DNA of 64,000 nucleotides, taken from the NCBI RefSeq assembly GCF_000153465.1, contig NZ_CH672387.1, positions 2,271,903 through 2,335,902 on the forward strand, read 5' to 3'. Under the pieces are notes generated by a model. That model ran no database searches, was not told where the DNA came from, and worked only from the letters and a program-made list of their open reading frames with translations. Below, piece by piece: positions 1 through 11,141 of the stretch. This DNA is from Aurantimonas manganoxydans SI85-9A1. Lineage in GTDB: Bacteria; Pseudomonadota; Alphaproteobacteria; Rhizobiales; Rhizobiaceae. Position 1 is the stretch's first letter; every line of letters starts with the position of its first letter. A program made the position numbers and the translations under genes.

Positions 1-584
1 TCCACCGCGGTCGCGGGCGTGCGCCCAACCTGCTGCGGGATCGACTGGCGCTTCAGGCCTTCCTTGTGGCGCAGCGTCAGGACGATCGCTCCGACCATGG
101 CGACGAAGAGGATCAGGCCGGCCAGCTGGAAGAACAGGATGTAGCGGGTGTAGAGGACGCTGCCGAGCGCCTCGATGTTGGAGACGACCTCCAGCGGCGG
201 GATCGGCATCGATGTCGCCACCGCCATCTGCGGGTCGTAGTAATTGCCGGTGGCGGCGATGACCAGCTCGGCCAGAAGCACGACCCCGATGATCACGCCG
301 ACCGGGGCGTATTTCAGCGTGTCCCGCTTCACCCGTCCGAAGTCGATGTCGAGCATCATGACGACGAAGAGGAAGAGGATCGCCACGGCGCCGACATAGA
401 CGACGATCAGGATCAGCGCGAGGAACTCGGCGCCGGCCAGAAGGAAGAGCCCTGCCGCCGCCACGAAGGTAAGGATCAGGAACAGCACCGAATGGACCGG
501 GTTGCGCGCCAGCACGACCATCAGGCCCGAGCCGACGGCGACCAGCGCAAACAGATAGAAGAAGACTGCCTGAAGGCCCAGCAT
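1..584 (-). CDS. nuoJ: NADH-quinone oxidoreductase subunit J (partial)
   Basis: This is the membrane-arm subunit J of respiratory complex I, part of the proton-translocating section in the inner membrane. Translated from the ATG at 582-584, it starts MLGLQAVFFYLFALVAVGSG and shows several hydrophobic helices in the NuoJ pattern, including the region VVYVGAVAILFLFVVMMLD. The 3' end lies beyond the left edge of the window, so about 194 codons are seen and the stop is not. It is the last visible gene of the leftward nuo operon, 139 bases after nuoI. nuoK, L, M and N are expected further left. Identification is firm from sequence and position. Confidence 0.95.
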   Translation of the reverse strand, partial: MLGLQAVFFYLFALVAVGSGLMVVLARNPVHSVLFLILTFVAAAGLFLLAGAEFLALILIVVYVGAVAILFLFVVMMLDIDFGRVKRDTLKYAPVGVIIGVVLLAELVIAATGNYYDPQMAVATSMPIPPLEVVSNIEALGSVLYTRYILFFQLAGLILFVAMVGAIVLTLRHKEGLKRQSIPQQVGRTPATAV

Positions 585-723
585 CCTCGGGCTCCTTTTG
601 CTGGCGGACACGGCGGCCGAAGGTGCCGCGTGCCTGCCCTTAACGTCATGTCGAAGACCGGTCCGGCGCTTTCACGAAGCAGCGGAACCGGCGATTCTCA
701 GCCGCCGAAAACTCTGCGCCCGA

Positions 724-1215
724 TTACCGGTAAGGCGCGTCGAGCGCAATGTTGCGCGCGATCTCGCGCTCCCAGCGATCGCCGTTATCGAGCAGTTTCT
801 GCTTGTCGTAGTAGAGTTCCTCGCGGGTCTCCGTGGAGAACTCGAAATTCGGCCCCTCGACGATGGCGTCGACCGGGCAGGCTTCCTGGCAGAAGCCGCA
901 ATAGATGCACTTCACCATGTCGAGGTCGTAGCGCACCGTACGGCGGGTGCCGTCGTTGCGGCGCGGGCCGGCCTCGATGGTGATCGCCTGGGCCGGACAG
1001 ATCGCCTCGCACAGCTTGCAGGCGATGCAGCGCTCCTGGCCGTTGGGATAGCGGCGAAGGGCATGCTCGCCGCGGAAGCGCGGGCTCTGCGGATTCTTCT
1101 CGAAGGGGTAGTTCACCGTCGCCTTGGGCGCGAAGAAGTACCGCATCGACAGGCCCATGGCCTTGACGAATTCGACGAGGAACAGCGACCGGACGGTCTG
1201 TGCAATGGCACTCAT
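724..1215 (-). CDS. nuoI: NADH-quinone oxidoreductase subunit I
   Basis: Peripheral-arm subunit of complex I carrying the two [4Fe-4S] clusters N6a and N6b that pass electrons towards NuoB. The 163-residue protein contains two ferredoxin motifs, [12 protein letters not shown] and [16 protein letters not shown], each of the Cx2Cx2Cx3CP type. The length is normal for alphaproteobacterial NuoI. It starts with ATG at 1213-1215, 6 bases after the small membrane ORF that separates it from nuoH, so it is surely in the nuo operon. Nothing is odd in the protein itself. Confidence 0.98.
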   Translation of the reverse strand: MSAIAQTVRSLFLVEFVKAMGLSMRYFFAPKATVNYPFEKNPQSPRFRGEHALRRYPNGQERCIACKLCEAICPAQAITIEAGPRRNDGTRRTVRYDLDMVKCIYCGFCQEACPVDAIVEGPNFEFSTETREELYYDKQKLLDNGDRWEREIARNIALDAPYR

Positions 1216-1221
1216 AAGGCT

Positions 1222-1443
1222 CTAGCCTCCCAGATTCGAGGCGATGATCGGCGCGGCGAACCAGCCGACGACCGGAAACAGAACAAGCTGCGAATAGCGC
1301 GCGACGTTGAGGGCGAGACCTGCAGGATCCCCCTCCCCGCCATGCGGGCGGTCCCGACGGTTGCGAACATAGCCGAGGATCATGAAATCGACGATCCCCA
1401 GCACCAGTCCGGCCAGCGCACCGATGAGCGCGGGCTCCATCAT
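1222..1443 (-). CDS. Small two-helix membrane protein between nuoH and nuoI
   Basis: A 73-residue protein starting [20 protein letters not shown], with one hydrophobic helix near residues 5-25, a basic and polar loop ([14 protein letters not shown], about 27-40), and a second helix near 51-70 ending SNLGG. Its ATG (1441-1443, or 1438-1440) overlaps the nuoH TGA, and its stop lies 6 bases before nuoI, so it is translationally coupled inside the complex I operon. Extra unidentified ORFs are known within alphaproteobacterial nuo operons such as that of Rhodobacter capsulatus. A role in complex I assembly or as an accessory subunit is inference. It is too short for many gene callers. Confidence 0.75.
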   Translation of the reverse strand: MMEPALIGALAGLVLGIVDFMILGYVRNRRDRPHGGEGDPAGLALNVARYSQLVLFPVVGWFAAPIIASNLGG

Positions 1444-2495
1444 ACGGCCGCCGCGCCCCAGCCCATCACCTGCAGCACGAAGGCGACCAGCACCACCATG
1501 CCCAGCGAGATCGGCAGGAAGACCTTCCAGCCCAGACGCATGAGCTGGTCGTAGCGGTAGCGCGGCACGAAGGCCTTGACCATGGCGAACATGAAGAAGG
1601 CCAGCGCGACCTTGGCGAGGAACCAGACGACGCCCGGCACCCAGGTGAAGGGCGCGAAGTTTGCCGGCGGCAGCCAGCCACCCATGAACAGGATGGTCAT
1701 CAGGCAGCACATCAGGGTGATGGCCGCATACTCGCCGAGCATGAACATCATGTACGGGGTGGAGCCGTACTCGACCATGAAGCCGGCGACGAGTTCGGAT
1801 TCGGCTTCCGGCAGATCGAAGGGCGGCCGGTTCGTCTCGGCCAGGGCCGAGATGAAGAAGATCACGAACATCGGGAACAGCCCGAGCCAGTGCCAGTCGA
1901 GGAAGGTGTTGGGCAGGCCGATCATGGTGCCGAGGCCGGTCTGCTGGGCCAGCACGATGTCGGTGAGGTTCAGCGAGCCGACGCACAGCAGGACGGTGAC
2001 GATGACGAAGCCGATCGAGACTTCGTAGGACACCATCTGCGCCGCCGAGCGGAGCGCGCCGAGGAAGGCGTATTTCGAGTTCGAGGCCCAGCCGCCCATG
2101 ATCACGCCATAGACCTCGAGCGAGGAAATCGCGAAGACGTAGAGGATGCCGATATTGATGTCGGCGATCACCCAGCCGTCGGCGACCGGAACCACCGCGA
2201 AGGTCGCCAGCGCCAGCGTCACCGCGACCAGCGGGGCGAGCAGGAAGACGATCTTGTCGGAGCTGGCCGGCACGACCGGCTCCTTGAGGACGAACTTCAG
2301 GAGATCGGCGAAGGACTGGAACAGACCCCAGGGACCGACGACGTTCGGGCCCCGGCGCATCTGCACCGCCGCCCAGATCTTGCGGTCGGCCAAAAGGATG
2401 TAGGCCACCAGCACCAGCAGCACGACCAGGAACAGGAGGCTCTGCCCGAGAATGATCAGGCCCGGCCAGAGATAGAGGGAGGTGAAATCAGCCAC
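1440..2495 (-). CDS. nuoH: NADH-quinone oxidoreductase subunit H
   Basis: Membrane subunit of complex I next to the quinone-binding cavity, linking the peripheral and membrane arms. The 351-residue protein has the expected hydrophobic profile and conserved stretches [14 protein letters not shown] and [20 protein letters not shown], both hallmarks of NuoH/ND1. The start is a GTG at 2493-2495, preceded by AAGGACGG, and the gene follows nuoG by 12 bases. The TGA overlaps the start of the following small membrane ORF. The family assignment is certain. Confidence 0.98.
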   Translation of the reverse strand: MADFTSLYLWPGLIILGQSLLFLVVLLVLVAYILLADRKIWAAVQMRRGPNVVGPWGLFQSFADLLKFVLKEPVVPASSDKIVFLLAPLVAVTLALATFAVVPVADGWVIADINIGILYVFAISSLEVYGVIMGGWASNSKYAFLGALRSAAQMVSYEVSIGFVIVTVLLCVGSLNLTDIVLAQQTGLGTMIGLPNTFLDWHWLGLFPMFVIFFISALAETNRPPFDLPEAESELVAGFMVEYGSTPYMMFMLGEYAAITLMCCLMTILFMGGWLPPANFAPFTWVPGVVWFLAKVALAFFMFAMVKAFVPRYRYDQLMRLGWKVFLPISLGMVVLVAFVLQVMGWGAAAV

Positions 2496-2507
2496 TGCCA
2501 GCCGTCC

Positions 2508-4583
2508 TTATTCCGCTGCTTCCAGATGCTCGGCCTTGGCGAGCTGCGAGCACTCGGCCATGACCTTCGACGCACGGGCGATGGGGTTCGTCAGGTAGAA
2601 GTCGCCGATATTGGAGGCAAAGCTGCCACCGTTCAGCGTTCCGGCACGGTCGGCCAGACGGGTGATGGCCGCCGCATCCGCCTGCTCGATCCGGTCGGTC
2701 CGCATCCAGGGATGCGACTGGTAGATTTCGCTGCGCAATGCGCCGAGGGAATCGAAGCCGAGCGTATGGCCGAGAACCGCCGAGAGCGCGCGGATGATAG
2801 CCCAGTCCTCGCGGGCGTCTCCCGGCGGGAAGCCGGGGCGGCTGCCGGTCTGGGCACGGCCCTCGACATTGACCCAGGTGCCGGACTTCTCCGTATAGGC
2901 GGCGCCCGGCAAGATGACGTCGGCGCGATGGGCGCCGCGGTCGCCATGGGTGCCGATATAGACGACGAAGGGGCCGGTCGCGATCTCGACCTCGTCGGCA
3001 CCGAGATTGAACAGGACGTCGACCGCTCCGTTCGTCATCTCGGCGACGTTGCGACCGCCCTCCCCCGGCACGAAGCCGATGTCGAGACCGCCGACGCGCG
3101 AGGCTGCCGAGTGCAGGACATTGAAGCCGTTCCAGCCATCGGTGACCGCACCGATCTCGCGCGACAGGGCCGCGAGCGAGGCCAGCAGCTCGGCGCCGTT
3201 GTCGCCGGCGAGCGCGCCCTGTCCGACGATGATCATCGGACGCTCGGCGTTCTTCAGCGCATCGAAGAAGCCCTGGCTGGCGCCTTCGAGGTTCGACAGC
3301 GTCTCGGCGCCGGCACCCAGATAGGTGTAGTCGTAGCGCAGGTCGACATTCTCGCCGACGACGCCGATCGGGAAGCCGCCCATGCGCCAGCGCTTGCGGA
3401 TGCGGGCATTCAGCACCGACGCCTCGAAGCGCGGATTGGAGCCGACGATCAGCAGCGCATCGGCATCCTCGATGCCGGCGATGGTGGTGTTGAAGAGGTA
3501 GGAGGCCCGACCGTCCGCCGGATCGAGCTTGGCCCCGTCCTGGCGGCAATCGACGCTGGTCGAGCCGAGCTCGGCCATCAGGCGCTTGAGCGCCCACATC
3601 TCTTCGACCGCGGCCAGATCGCCGGCGATGGCGCCGATGCGGTCAGCCGCAGCACCGTCGACCTTCGCCTTGACCGCGGCGAAGGCTTCCTGCCAGCTGG
3701 CGGGGCGCAGACGGCCGTTCTCGCGGACATAGGGCTTGTCGAGGCGTTGGGTGCGCAGGCCGTCCCAGATGAAGCGGGTCTTGTCGGAGATCCACTCCTC
3801 GTTGATCTCCTCGTTGATGCGCGGAAGAATGCGCATCACTTCGCGGCCGCGCGTGTCGACGCGGATGTTGGAGCCGACGGCGTCCATGACGTCAATGGTC
3901 TCGGTCTTGGACAACTCCCACGGACGCGCCTGGAAGGCGTAGGGCCGCGAAGTCAGCGCGCCGACCGGGCAGAGGTCGATGACGTTGCCCTGCAGTTCGG
4001 AGGTCATCGCCTGCTCGAGGAAGGTGGTGATCTCGGCGTCTTCTCCGCGACCGACCAGGCCAAGCTCGGAGATTCCAGCCACTTCCGTCGTGAAGCGGAC
4101 GCAGCGCGTGCAGTGGATGCAGCGGGTCATGATCGTCTTGACCAGGGGCCCGATGTACTTGTCCTCGACGGCGCGCTTGTTCTCCTGGTAGCGCGAACTG
4201 TCGACGCCGTAGGCCATGGCCTGGTCCTGCAGATCGCACTCGCCGCCCTGATCGCAGATCGGGCAATCCAGCGGGTGGTTGATCAGCAGGAATTCCATCA
4301 CGCCTTCGCGGGCCTTCTTGACCATCGGCGTGGTGGTGAAGACTTCCGGAAGCTGGCCTTCGGGTCCGGGACGCAGGTCGCGCACGCCCATGGCGCAGGA
4401 CGCCGCCGGCTTGGGCGGTCCGCCCTTCACCTCGACGAGGCACATGCGACAGTTGCCGGCGATCGACAGCCGCTCGTGGAAACAGAAACGCGGAATTTCG
4501 GCGCCGGCCTCCTCGCACGCCTGCAACAGCGTGTAGTGATCCGGAACCTCGACTTCCCTGCCGTCGACTTTGAGCTTTGTCAT
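2508..4583 (-). CDS. nuoG: NADH-quinone oxidoreductase subunit G
   Basis: Large peripheral-arm subunit carrying one [2Fe-2S] and at least two [4Fe-4S] clusters in the electron path from FMN. The 691-residue protein begins [18 protein letters not shown]. The N-terminal plant-type ferredoxin domain has [15 protein letters not shown], then the His-type cluster region [17 protein letters not shown], then CIHCTRC, followed by a molybdopterin-oxidoreductase-like domain that in NuoG is not catalytic. The start is the ATG at 4581-4583, 13 bases after the nuoF stop. Codons open further upstream lie inside nuoF and are not used. The length suits the alphaproteobacterial form. Confidence 0.98.
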   Translation of the reverse strand: MTKLKVDGREVEVPDHYTLLQACEEAGAEIPRFCFHERLSIAGNCRMCLVEVKGGPPKPAASCAMGVRDLRPGPEGQLPEVFTTTPMVKKAREGVMEFLLINHPLDCPICDQGGECDLQDQAMAYGVDSSRYQENKRAVEDKYIGPLVKTIMTRCIHCTRCVRFTTEVAGISELGLVGRGEDAEITTFLEQAMTSELQGNVIDLCPVGALTSRPYAFQARPWELSKTETIDVMDAVGSNIRVDTRGREVMRILPRINEEINEEWISDKTRFIWDGLRTQRLDKPYVRENGRLRPASWQEAFAAVKAKVDGAAADRIGAIAGDLAAVEEMWALKRLMAELGSTSVDCRQDGAKLDPADGRASYLFNTTIAGIEDADALLIVGSNPRFEASVLNARIRKRWRMGGFPIGVVGENVDLRYDYTYLGAGAETLSNLEGASQGFFDALKNAERPMIIVGQGALAGDNGAELLASLAALSREIGAVTDGWNGFNVLHSAASRVGGLDIGFVPGEGGRNVAEMTNGAVDVLFNLGADEVEIATGPFVVYIGTHGDRGAHRADVILPGAAYTEKSGTWVNVEGRAQTGSRPGFPPGDAREDWAIIRALSAVLGHTLGFDSLGALRSEIYQSHPWMRTDRIEQADAAAITRLADRAGTLNGGSFASNIGDFYLTNPIARASKVMAECSQLAKAEHLEAAE

Positions 4584-4596
4584 AGACTTGTCCTGC

Positions 4597-5904
<1,308 letters not shown>

Positions 5905-5924
5905 CTAGATTCTCCTCGCACGCA

Positions 5925-7391
5925 TCAGCGCTCGCCCGAACCGGAAGAAGACGGGGTCGCGAGGACCTTCGCCTGCTCGATCCAGCCTTCGCGCACCGCA
6001 CGGCCGCGGAAGTTCAGATAGTCGTCGACCCAGATCAGCTCGGTCTCACGCCATTTGGCGATCTGCCAGAAATGGAAGACGCCGAGGCCGTTCAGCTTGG
6101 CCTCGATGACCGGGCCGACGCCCTTGATCTTCTTCAGATCGTCCTTGTCGCCCTGCGGCGCATCCAGAAGATCGGAGGGCTTGTCGCCGACCTGTGCCGG
6201 CGCTGCCTCGGGCTCGGCCTTGCTGGCGAAATGGTCGGCGTTGCCGGGGCCAGGGCTCGTATCGGACGTATGTTCGCGCAGGCCTTCCGGCTCGCCCGGC
6301 GATACCTGGTCGCGGCCGGTGAGATCGGCTGATCCCGCTTTCCGCTCCTGCACGGCCGGCACGTCGTCGGGACGCCGCGCGTCCTGCACCACGGCGGCCT
6401 CGGCGGCGCCTTCCTTGGCGGCCAGATTGCCCTTGGTCGAGGCATCGGCGCCCGGCGTGTCGGCGGACACCTGGTTCGCCTCGACCGCATCGCGGTCGGC
6501 TTCGCCGGTTGCGCCTTCCCGCGCACCGCCTGTCTGGCCTGCACCAGGGCCGGCCTCGGCGACCAGCGTGTCGCTCTCTTCCTTCTCGGCGCCCTGCGCA
6601 ACACTGGCATCGCCAGCCTTGCCGGGGGCGGCGATGGTCGGATTGGTCTCGGCGGCTGCCGTATCCGGACGCCCGGCCTTCGACGGCGGGGTGGAGATCG
6701 CCTGCCCTGCCCCGGAGCCCTGCGACGGTGCGCCGTTGGCCGGGCCGCCTTGGGACTTCTGGTCGGCGACCAGGTCGTCGTAATCGCCCTTGAGCGTCGT
6801 CAGACCACCGATCGGCACCGATTCATGACGGCCGTTCTGCGGTCCGGTCTTCACATCGCCGCCGCGACCGGCCTCGAACTCGTCGATGATCTCTTCGAGC
6901 CGCTCGGGAGTCAGATCCTCGTAGGCGTCATGGAAAATCATGACCATCGGCGCGTTGACGCAGGCGCCAAGGCACTCGACCTCTTCCCAAGACAGCGTCC
7001 CGGCGTCGTTGCGATGGAACGGCTCAGCGTGGATCTTCGAACGGCAGACCGCCTTCAGATCCTCGGCGCCGCGCAGCATGCAGGGCGTGGTGCCGCAGAC
7101 CTGGATATGGGCGCGGGTGCCGACCGGCTTCAGCTGGAACTGCGTATAAAAGGTCGCGACCTCGAGGACGCGGATGAGCGGCATCTCCAGCATGTCGGCG
7201 ACATGCTCGATTGCTGCCTTGGTGACCCACCCCTCCTGATCCTGCGCGCGCATCAGCAGCGGGATCACGGCCGATTGCTGGCGCTCCGACGGATATTTAC
7301 GGATCGTCGCCTGCGCCCAGGCCGCATTTTCATCGGTGAAGGCGAAGCCGTGAGGCTGGAAGGCATCGTCCGCGAGACGTCTGACAGACAT
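5925..7391 (-). CDS. nuoE: NADH-quinone oxidoreductase subunit E with long C-terminal extension
   Basis: Subunit carrying the N1a [2Fe-2S] cluster of the NADH dehydrogenase module. Residues 1-180 are the thioredoxin-like NuoE domain with ligands C99, C104 (CGTTPC) and C140, C144 (CLGAC). The protein then runs to 488 residues, whereas classical NuoE is about 160-240. Residues roughly 210-420 are low-complexity, rich in Ala, Gly, Glu, Asp and Pro. The last about 65 residues form a compact conserved module (DDLKKIKGVGPVIEAKLNGL) resembling a helix-hairpin-helix fold, followed by an aromatic-rich tail. Such tails are known in rhizobial NuoE, though this linker is long. A 221-base gap separates it from nuoD, so an internal promoter is possible. 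Confidence 0.95.
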   Translation of the reverse strand: MSVRRLADDAFQPHGFAFTDENAAWAQATIRKYPSERQQSAVIPLLMRAQDQEGWVTKAAIEHVADMLEMPLIRVLEVATFYTQFQLKPVGTRAHIQVCGTTPCMLRGAEDLKAVCRSKIHAEPFHRNDAGTLSWEEVECLGACVNAPMVMIFHDAYEDLTPERLEEIIDEFEAGRGGDVKTGPQNGRHESVPIGGLTTLKGDYDDLVADQKSQGGPANGAPSQGSGAGQAISTPPSKAGRPDTAAAETNPTIAAPGKAGDASVAQGAEKEESDTLVAEAGPGAGQTGGAREGATGEADRDAVEANQVSADTPGADASTKGNLAAKEGAAEAAVVQDARRPDDVPAVQERKAGSADLTGRDQVSPGEPEGLREHTSDTSPGPGNADHFASKAEPEAAPAQVGDKPSDLLDAPQGDKDDLKKIKGVGPVIEAKLNGLGVFHFWQIAKWRETELIWVDDYLNFRGRAVREGWIEQAKVLATPSSSGSGER

Positions 7392-7520
7392 CGGACCTCG
7401 ACTTTAGAACCAGTTCAACATGCTATGTTGCGGCGCGTTCTATCACACGATCCGCAAAAGGCCAGTGGCCAGAAGCCGCATCAAAGCCCGACAAAGGCGC
7501 GGTTTCCCCAAGTGTTGGCG

Positions 7521-7608
7521 TCGCGGGCGGCAAACCCGCGACGGGTCGAACAAAGCGGCGCCGAAGCGCCGAGGTCACGGCCGTCCGCGCGAGCGCGCGG
7601 CGCCGTGA
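7521..7608. other. nuoD-nuoE intergenic stem-loops
   Basis: The 221 bases between nuoD and nuoE (7392-7612) contain no convincing gene, but two dyads follow the nuoD stop. One pairs TCACGGC (7575-7581) with GCCGTGA (7602-7608), with an inner GC-rich stem CCGCGC/GCGCGG. The other pairs TCGCGGG (7521-7527) with CCCGCGA (7535-7541) around a 7-base loop. No T-run follows, so complete Rho-independent termination is unlikely. Attenuation, mRNA stabilisation or a processing point between nuoABCD and nuoEFGHIJ are possible. Confidence 0.45.
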
Positions 7609-7612
7609 CAAA

Positions 7613-8803
7613 TCAACGGTCGACTTCGCCGAAGACGATATCCAGCGTGCCGAGGATCGCCGAGACGTCGGCCAGCATGTGGCCGCGGCACAGCATGTCC
7701 ATCGCCTGCAGATGGGCGAAGCCCGGCGCCTTGATCTTGCAGCGATACGGCTTGTTGGTGCCGTCGGCGACGAGATAGACGCCGAACTCGCCCTTCGGCG
7801 CCTCGACCGCCGCATAGACCTCGCCCTCGGGGACGTGGAAGCCCTCGGTGTAGAGCTTGAAGTGATGGATGAGCGCTTCCATCGAGCGCTTCATCTGGCC
7901 GCGCTTCGGCGGCACGATCTTGCCTTCGGTCGCCGAGACCGGGCCGGTGCTGTGCTCGCCGGTGAGCTGGGCGATGCACTGTTTCATGATCTTCACCGAT
8001 TCGCGCATCTCGATCATGCGGATCAGGTAGCGATCGTAACAGTCGCCGTTCTTGCCGACCGGGATGTCGAAATCCATCTCGTCGTAGCATTCGTAAGGCT
8101 GCGACTTGCGCAGGTCCCACGCGACGCCCGAGCCGCGGATCATCACGCCCGAGAAGCCCATCGCCCAGGCGTCCTCGATGCCGACGACGCCGATGTCGAC
8201 ATTGCGCTGCTTGAAGATGCGGTTGTCGGTCAGAAGGCCTTCGATGTCGTCGCAGACCTTGAGGAACGGATCGCACCAGGCGCCGATATCTTCGATGAGC
8301 TGCTGCGGCAGGTCGGCGTGGACGCCGCCGGGACGGAAATAGGCCGCGTGCAGGCGCGAGCCCGAGGCCCGCTCGTAGAAGACCATCAACTTCTCGCGCT
8401 CCTCGAAGCCCCACAATGGCGGGGTCAGCGCGCCGACGTCCATGGCCTGGGTCGTCACGTTGAGGAGATGCGAGAGGATGCGGCCGATCTCGGAATACAG
8501 GACGCGGATCAGCTGCCCGCGCTTGGGCACCTCGACGCCGGTCAGACGCTCGACCGCCAGGCAGAACGCATGCTCCTGGTTCATCGGGGCCACGTAATCG
8601 AGACGGTCGAAATACGGGATCGACTGGAGATAGGTCTTGTGCTCGATCAGCTTCTCGGTGCCGCGATGCAGAAGCCCGATATGCGGATCGACACGCTCGA
8701 CGATCTCGCCGTCGAGCTCGACCACCAGACGCAGCACGCCGTGGGCGGCCGGATGCTGGGGGCCGAAATTGATATTGAAGTTGCGGACGTCGATCTCAGC
8801 CAT
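7613..8803 (-). CDS. nuoD: NADH-quinone oxidoreductase subunit D
   Basis: The 49-kDa-type subunit forming the quinone-reduction site of complex I with NuoB. The 396-residue protein opens [22 protein letters not shown], with the invariant [13 protein letters not shown] stretch. It also contains [14 protein letters not shown] and ends IVFGEVDR, the canonical C-terminus with its family Arg. The ATG at 8801-8803 lies 8 bases inside the end of the upstream GFA gene, so the two are translationally coupled. Length and motifs are standard. Confidence 0.98.
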   Translation of the reverse strand: MAEIDVRNFNINFGPQHPAAHGVLRLVVELDGEIVERVDPHIGLLHRGTEKLIEHKTYLQSIPYFDRLDYVAPMNQEHAFCLAVERLTGVEVPKRGQLIRVLYSEIGRILSHLLNVTTQAMDVGALTPPLWGFEEREKLMVFYERASGSRLHAAYFRPGGVHADLPQQLIEDIGAWCDPFLKVCDDIEGLLTDNRIFKQRNVDIGVVGIEDAWAMGFSGVMIRGSGVAWDLRKSQPYECYDEMDFDIPVGKNGDCYDRYLIRMIEMRESVKIMKQCIAQLTGEHSTGPVSATEGKIVPPKRGQMKRSMEALIHHFKLYTEGFHVPEGEVYAAVEAPKGEFGVYLVADGTNKPYRCKIKAPGFAHLQAMDMLCRGHMLADVSAILGTLDIVFGEVDR

Positions 8804-9233
8804 GCGGCGTTTCCTGCTGCGGCGCGACCTTCGCGAAGAATTCGGCGCCCGTCATCTGTTCGGTCTCGTTGGCGAAGGCGTACCAGGACGGCTTCGAGTC
8901 GATGAAGATTTCCTGCGTCAGCTGCGTGTTGCCCAGCCCGTCGAACAAAGTCGCCGACATGGCGTAGTGCGCGGCGTCGAGGCTGCGCCAGAAGAGCGAG
9001 GTGCCGCAGACCTTGCAGAAGCCGCGCTCGCCCCAGCCGGACGAACTGTAGGTGGCGATGAGGTCGGTCCCGGCGGCCACCACGTTGCTGGCGCCGTCGA
9101 GCGCCATGAACGGTCCGGCGGTCCAGCGGCGACAGGTGTCGCAGTGACAGACGCCGACGTCCAGTGTCTCGAAATCGGCATCGATCCGCACGCCGCCGCA
9201 AAGGCACTTTGCCTGAAGCCGCTTCGTCCCCAT
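8796..9233 (-). CDS. GFA/CENP-V family zinc protein inside the nuo operon
   Basis: A 145-residue protein of the glutathione-dependent formaldehyde-activating (GFA/CENP-V-like) fold. Its zinc ligands are all visible: C10 and C12 (CLC), C29, C31 and C34 (CHCDTC), and C73 and C76 (CKVC). Members bind structural zinc and often glutathione adducts, but most have no proven reaction. The start is ATG 9231-9233 with GGGAG six bases upstream; a GTG lies one codon earlier. It sits between nuoC (15 bases) and nuoD (8-base overlap), so it is co-transcribed and coupled with complex I genes. A function in formaldehyde metabolism cannot be assumed. A redox-linked or assembly role is inference. Confidence 0.88.
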   Translation of the reverse strand: MGTKRLQAKCLCGGVRIDADFETLDVGVCHCDTCRRWTAGPFMALDGASNVVAAGTDLIATYSSSGWGERGFCKVCGTSLFWRSLDAAHYAMSATLFDGLGNTQLTQEIFIDSKPSWYAFANETEQMTGAEFFAKVAPQQETPHG

Positions 9234-9248
9234 CACACGCTCCCTGCG

Positions 9249-9857
9249 CTACTGCTTGGCCTTCTCGTCTCCCGGCAGAACATACTCGGTTCCTTCCCAG
9301 GGGGACAGGAAGTCGAAATTGCGGAATTCCTGCCGCAGCTCGACCGGCTCGTACACGACCTGCTTCTTGGCCTCGTCGTAATGAACCTCGACGAAGCCGG
9401 TCAGCGGGAAGTCCTTGCGCAGCGGATAGCCCTCGAACCCGTAGTCGGTGAGGATGCGGCGAAGATCCGGATGGCCGGTGAACAGGATGCCGTAGAAATC
9501 GTAGGCCTCGCGCTCGAACCAGTCGGCGCCGGCGAAGACGCCGGTGACGGACGGCACGGGCAAGTCCTCGCCGGTGCGGACCTTGATGCGGACGCGCTGG
9601 TTCTGGCGCGGCGACAGCAGGTGATAGACCACCTCGAAGCGCTCTGCGCGCTCGGGATAGTCGACGCCGCAGATGTCGACCAGACTGATGAACTGGGTCT
9701 GCGGATCGTCCCGCAGGAAGGTCAGCACCCGGACGATCTCGGCCGGCGCGACGATCAGCGTCAGCTCGCCGAACGCGGTGATCGTCTCGATCAGCGTGTC
9801 GCCGAGCGTCTCGACGACATAGTCTGTCAGATCCTTCGTGGCGTGTTCGCGAATCAT
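9249..9857 (-). CDS. nuoC: NADH-quinone oxidoreductase subunit C
   Basis: The 30-kDa-type peripheral subunit of complex I, which packs against NuoD and NuoB. The 202-residue product begins [20 protein letters not shown] and holds the family signature [12 protein letters not shown] and [20 protein letters not shown]. It is not fused to NuoD, as is usual in alphaproteobacteria. The start is the ATG at 9855-9857, 8 bases after the nuoB stop. An open frame extending into nuoB is not used. The gene is followed by the GFA gene rather than directly by nuoD. Confidence 0.97.
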   Translation of the reverse strand: MIREHATKDLTDYVVETLGDTLIETITAFGELTLIVAPAEIVRVLTFLRDDPQTQFISLVDICGVDYPERAERFEVVYHLLSPRQNQRVRIKVRTGEDLPVPSVTGVFAGADWFEREAYDFYGILFTGHPDLRRILTDYGFEGYPLRKDFPLTGFVEVHYDEAKKQVVYEPVELRQEFRNFDFLSPWEGTEYVLPGDEKAKQ

Positions 9858-9865
9858 CTCAAACC

Positions 9866-10450
9866 TCAGCGCTCGATCGTGCCGGTCCGGCGGATCTTCT
9901 TCTGCAGAAGCAGCACGCCGTAGAGCAGAGCCTCGGCCGTCGGAGGACAACCCGGGACGTAGATGTCGACCGGGACCACACGGTCGCAGCCGCGCACGAC
10001 CGAATAGGAATAGTGATAATAGCCGCCGCCATTGGCGCAGGAGCCCATCGAGATGACGTAGCGCGGCTCCGGCATCTGGTCGTAGACCTTGCGCAGCGCC
10101 GGGGCCATCTTGTTGGTCAGCGTGCCGGCGACGATCATCACGTCGGACTGGCGCGGCGAGGCGCGCGGCGCGAAGCCGAAGCGCTCGGCGTCATAGCGCG
10201 GCATCGACATCTGCATCATCTCGACGGCGCAGCAGGCCAGGCCGAAAGTCATCCACATCAGCGAGCCGGTGCGGGCCCACTGGATGAGATCCTCGGTCGA
10301 GGTGACGAGGAAGCCCTTGTCGGCCAGCTCGTTGTTGACGTCGGTGACGAAGGGATCGGCCGCCGGCGCGACCGTCCGCGGTCCGGCAACGCCGGCATCC
10401 GTCGATGGTGCATGCGCCACGAGCGGGCGGGACGTATCGATCAATCCCAT
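9866..10450 (-). CDS. nuoB: NADH-quinone oxidoreductase subunit B
   Basis: Subunit binding the terminal [4Fe-4S] cluster N2, which reduces quinone. The 194-residue protein starts [16 protein letters not shown] and contains the tandem-Cys motif [10 protein letters not shown], the [18 protein letters not shown] segment and [19 protein letters not shown], giving the four N2 ligands. Its ATG at 10448-10450 overlaps the end of nuoA by 10 bases. The N-terminal 35 residues are variable and probably flexible. Identification is certain. Confidence 0.98.
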   Translation of the reverse strand: MGLIDTSRPLVAHAPSTDAGVAGPRTVAPAADPFVTDVNNELADKGFLVTSTEDLIQWARTGSLMWMTFGLACCAVEMMQMSMPRYDAERFGFAPRASPRQSDVMIVAGTLTNKMAPALRKVYDQMPEPRYVISMGSCANGGGYYHYSYSVVRGCDRVVPVDIYVPGCPPTAEALLYGVLLLQKKIRRTGTIER

Positions 10451-10794
10451 TCCAGTGCTCCCTTCTTCCACTCGTAGATGAAGCCGACCGTCAGGACGCC
10501 GAGGAACACCATCATCGACCAGAAGCCGAACCAGCCGAGGGTTCCGAAGGTCGCCGCCCACGGGAACAGGAAGGCGACCTCGAGGTCGAAGATGATGAAC
10601 AGGATCGAGACGAGATAGAACCGCACGTCGAACTTCATGCGGGAATCGTCGAAGGCGTCGAAGCCGCACAGCTTCTCGTCGTCCGGCGCCTTGAACGCCA
10701 GAAGGAACGGAGAGACCAGAAGGGCCAGTCCGATGAGAAGCGCGACGCCGACGAAAATGACGATCGGCAGATAGGATGCGAGAAGTTCGGGCAT
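10441..10794 (-). CDS. nuoA: NADH-quinone oxidoreductase subunit A
   Basis: First gene of the nuo operon, encoding a 117-residue membrane subunit with three hydrophobic helices. The protein starts [20 protein letters not shown]. The conserved loop [20 protein letters not shown] contains the Cys that in complex I is exposed in the deactive state. The start is ATG 10792-10794. The 347 bases upstream (10795-11141) are non-coding and must hold the operon promoter. Confidence 0.97.
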   Translation of the reverse strand: MPELLASYLPIVIFVGVALLIGLALLVSPFLLAFKAPDDEKLCGFDAFDDSRMKFDVRFYLVSILFIIFDLEVAFLFPWAATFGTLGWFGFWSMMVFLGVLTVGFIYEWKKGALEWD

Positions 10795-11141
10795 CTCGAT
10801 GTCCCCAGAATCAATGGCGACCGATCGGACGGCCGCAAACTCGCGATCATCCCTTCCGCAGGCCGTCGGAGAGCCGATCGGACCGGAGGCACCGGGGATC
10901 GGCGGATCGTGACGGCGAAAACAAGGGCCTTTCGCGCTGCGGCGAGAACTATCGCCTTCTCCCTGGCGAAGCAAGGCGGGAAGCGCCGGTATCGGGACCT
11001 GCGATCCGGGGCCGCAGGGCACCGGCGGCAGCGCCGGATCGGCACCCTGCGGGCGGAGCCGGAGCGTGGCCGTTGCGTTCCGGCCCCAAGCGTCCGACGA
11101 TCATGCCGGGCGCGGGAACGCCCGCGAGTGGAGGAGCAGCC
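10795..11141. promoter_or_regulatory. Divergent upstream region of the nuo operon
   Basis: This 347-base stretch separates nuoA (leftward) from the small gene at 11142 (rightward). I see no credible coding frame with a ribosome-binding site inside it. It should carry the nuo promoter and the promoter of the small gene. No sufficiently good -35/-10 pair or operator stood out by eye, so no exact site is claimed. Confidence 0.4.

Noticed and set aside
7420-7608. A 62-codon frame in the nuoD-nuoE gap
   Set aside because: Basic, low-complexity translation with no ribosome-binding site, covering the stem-loops.
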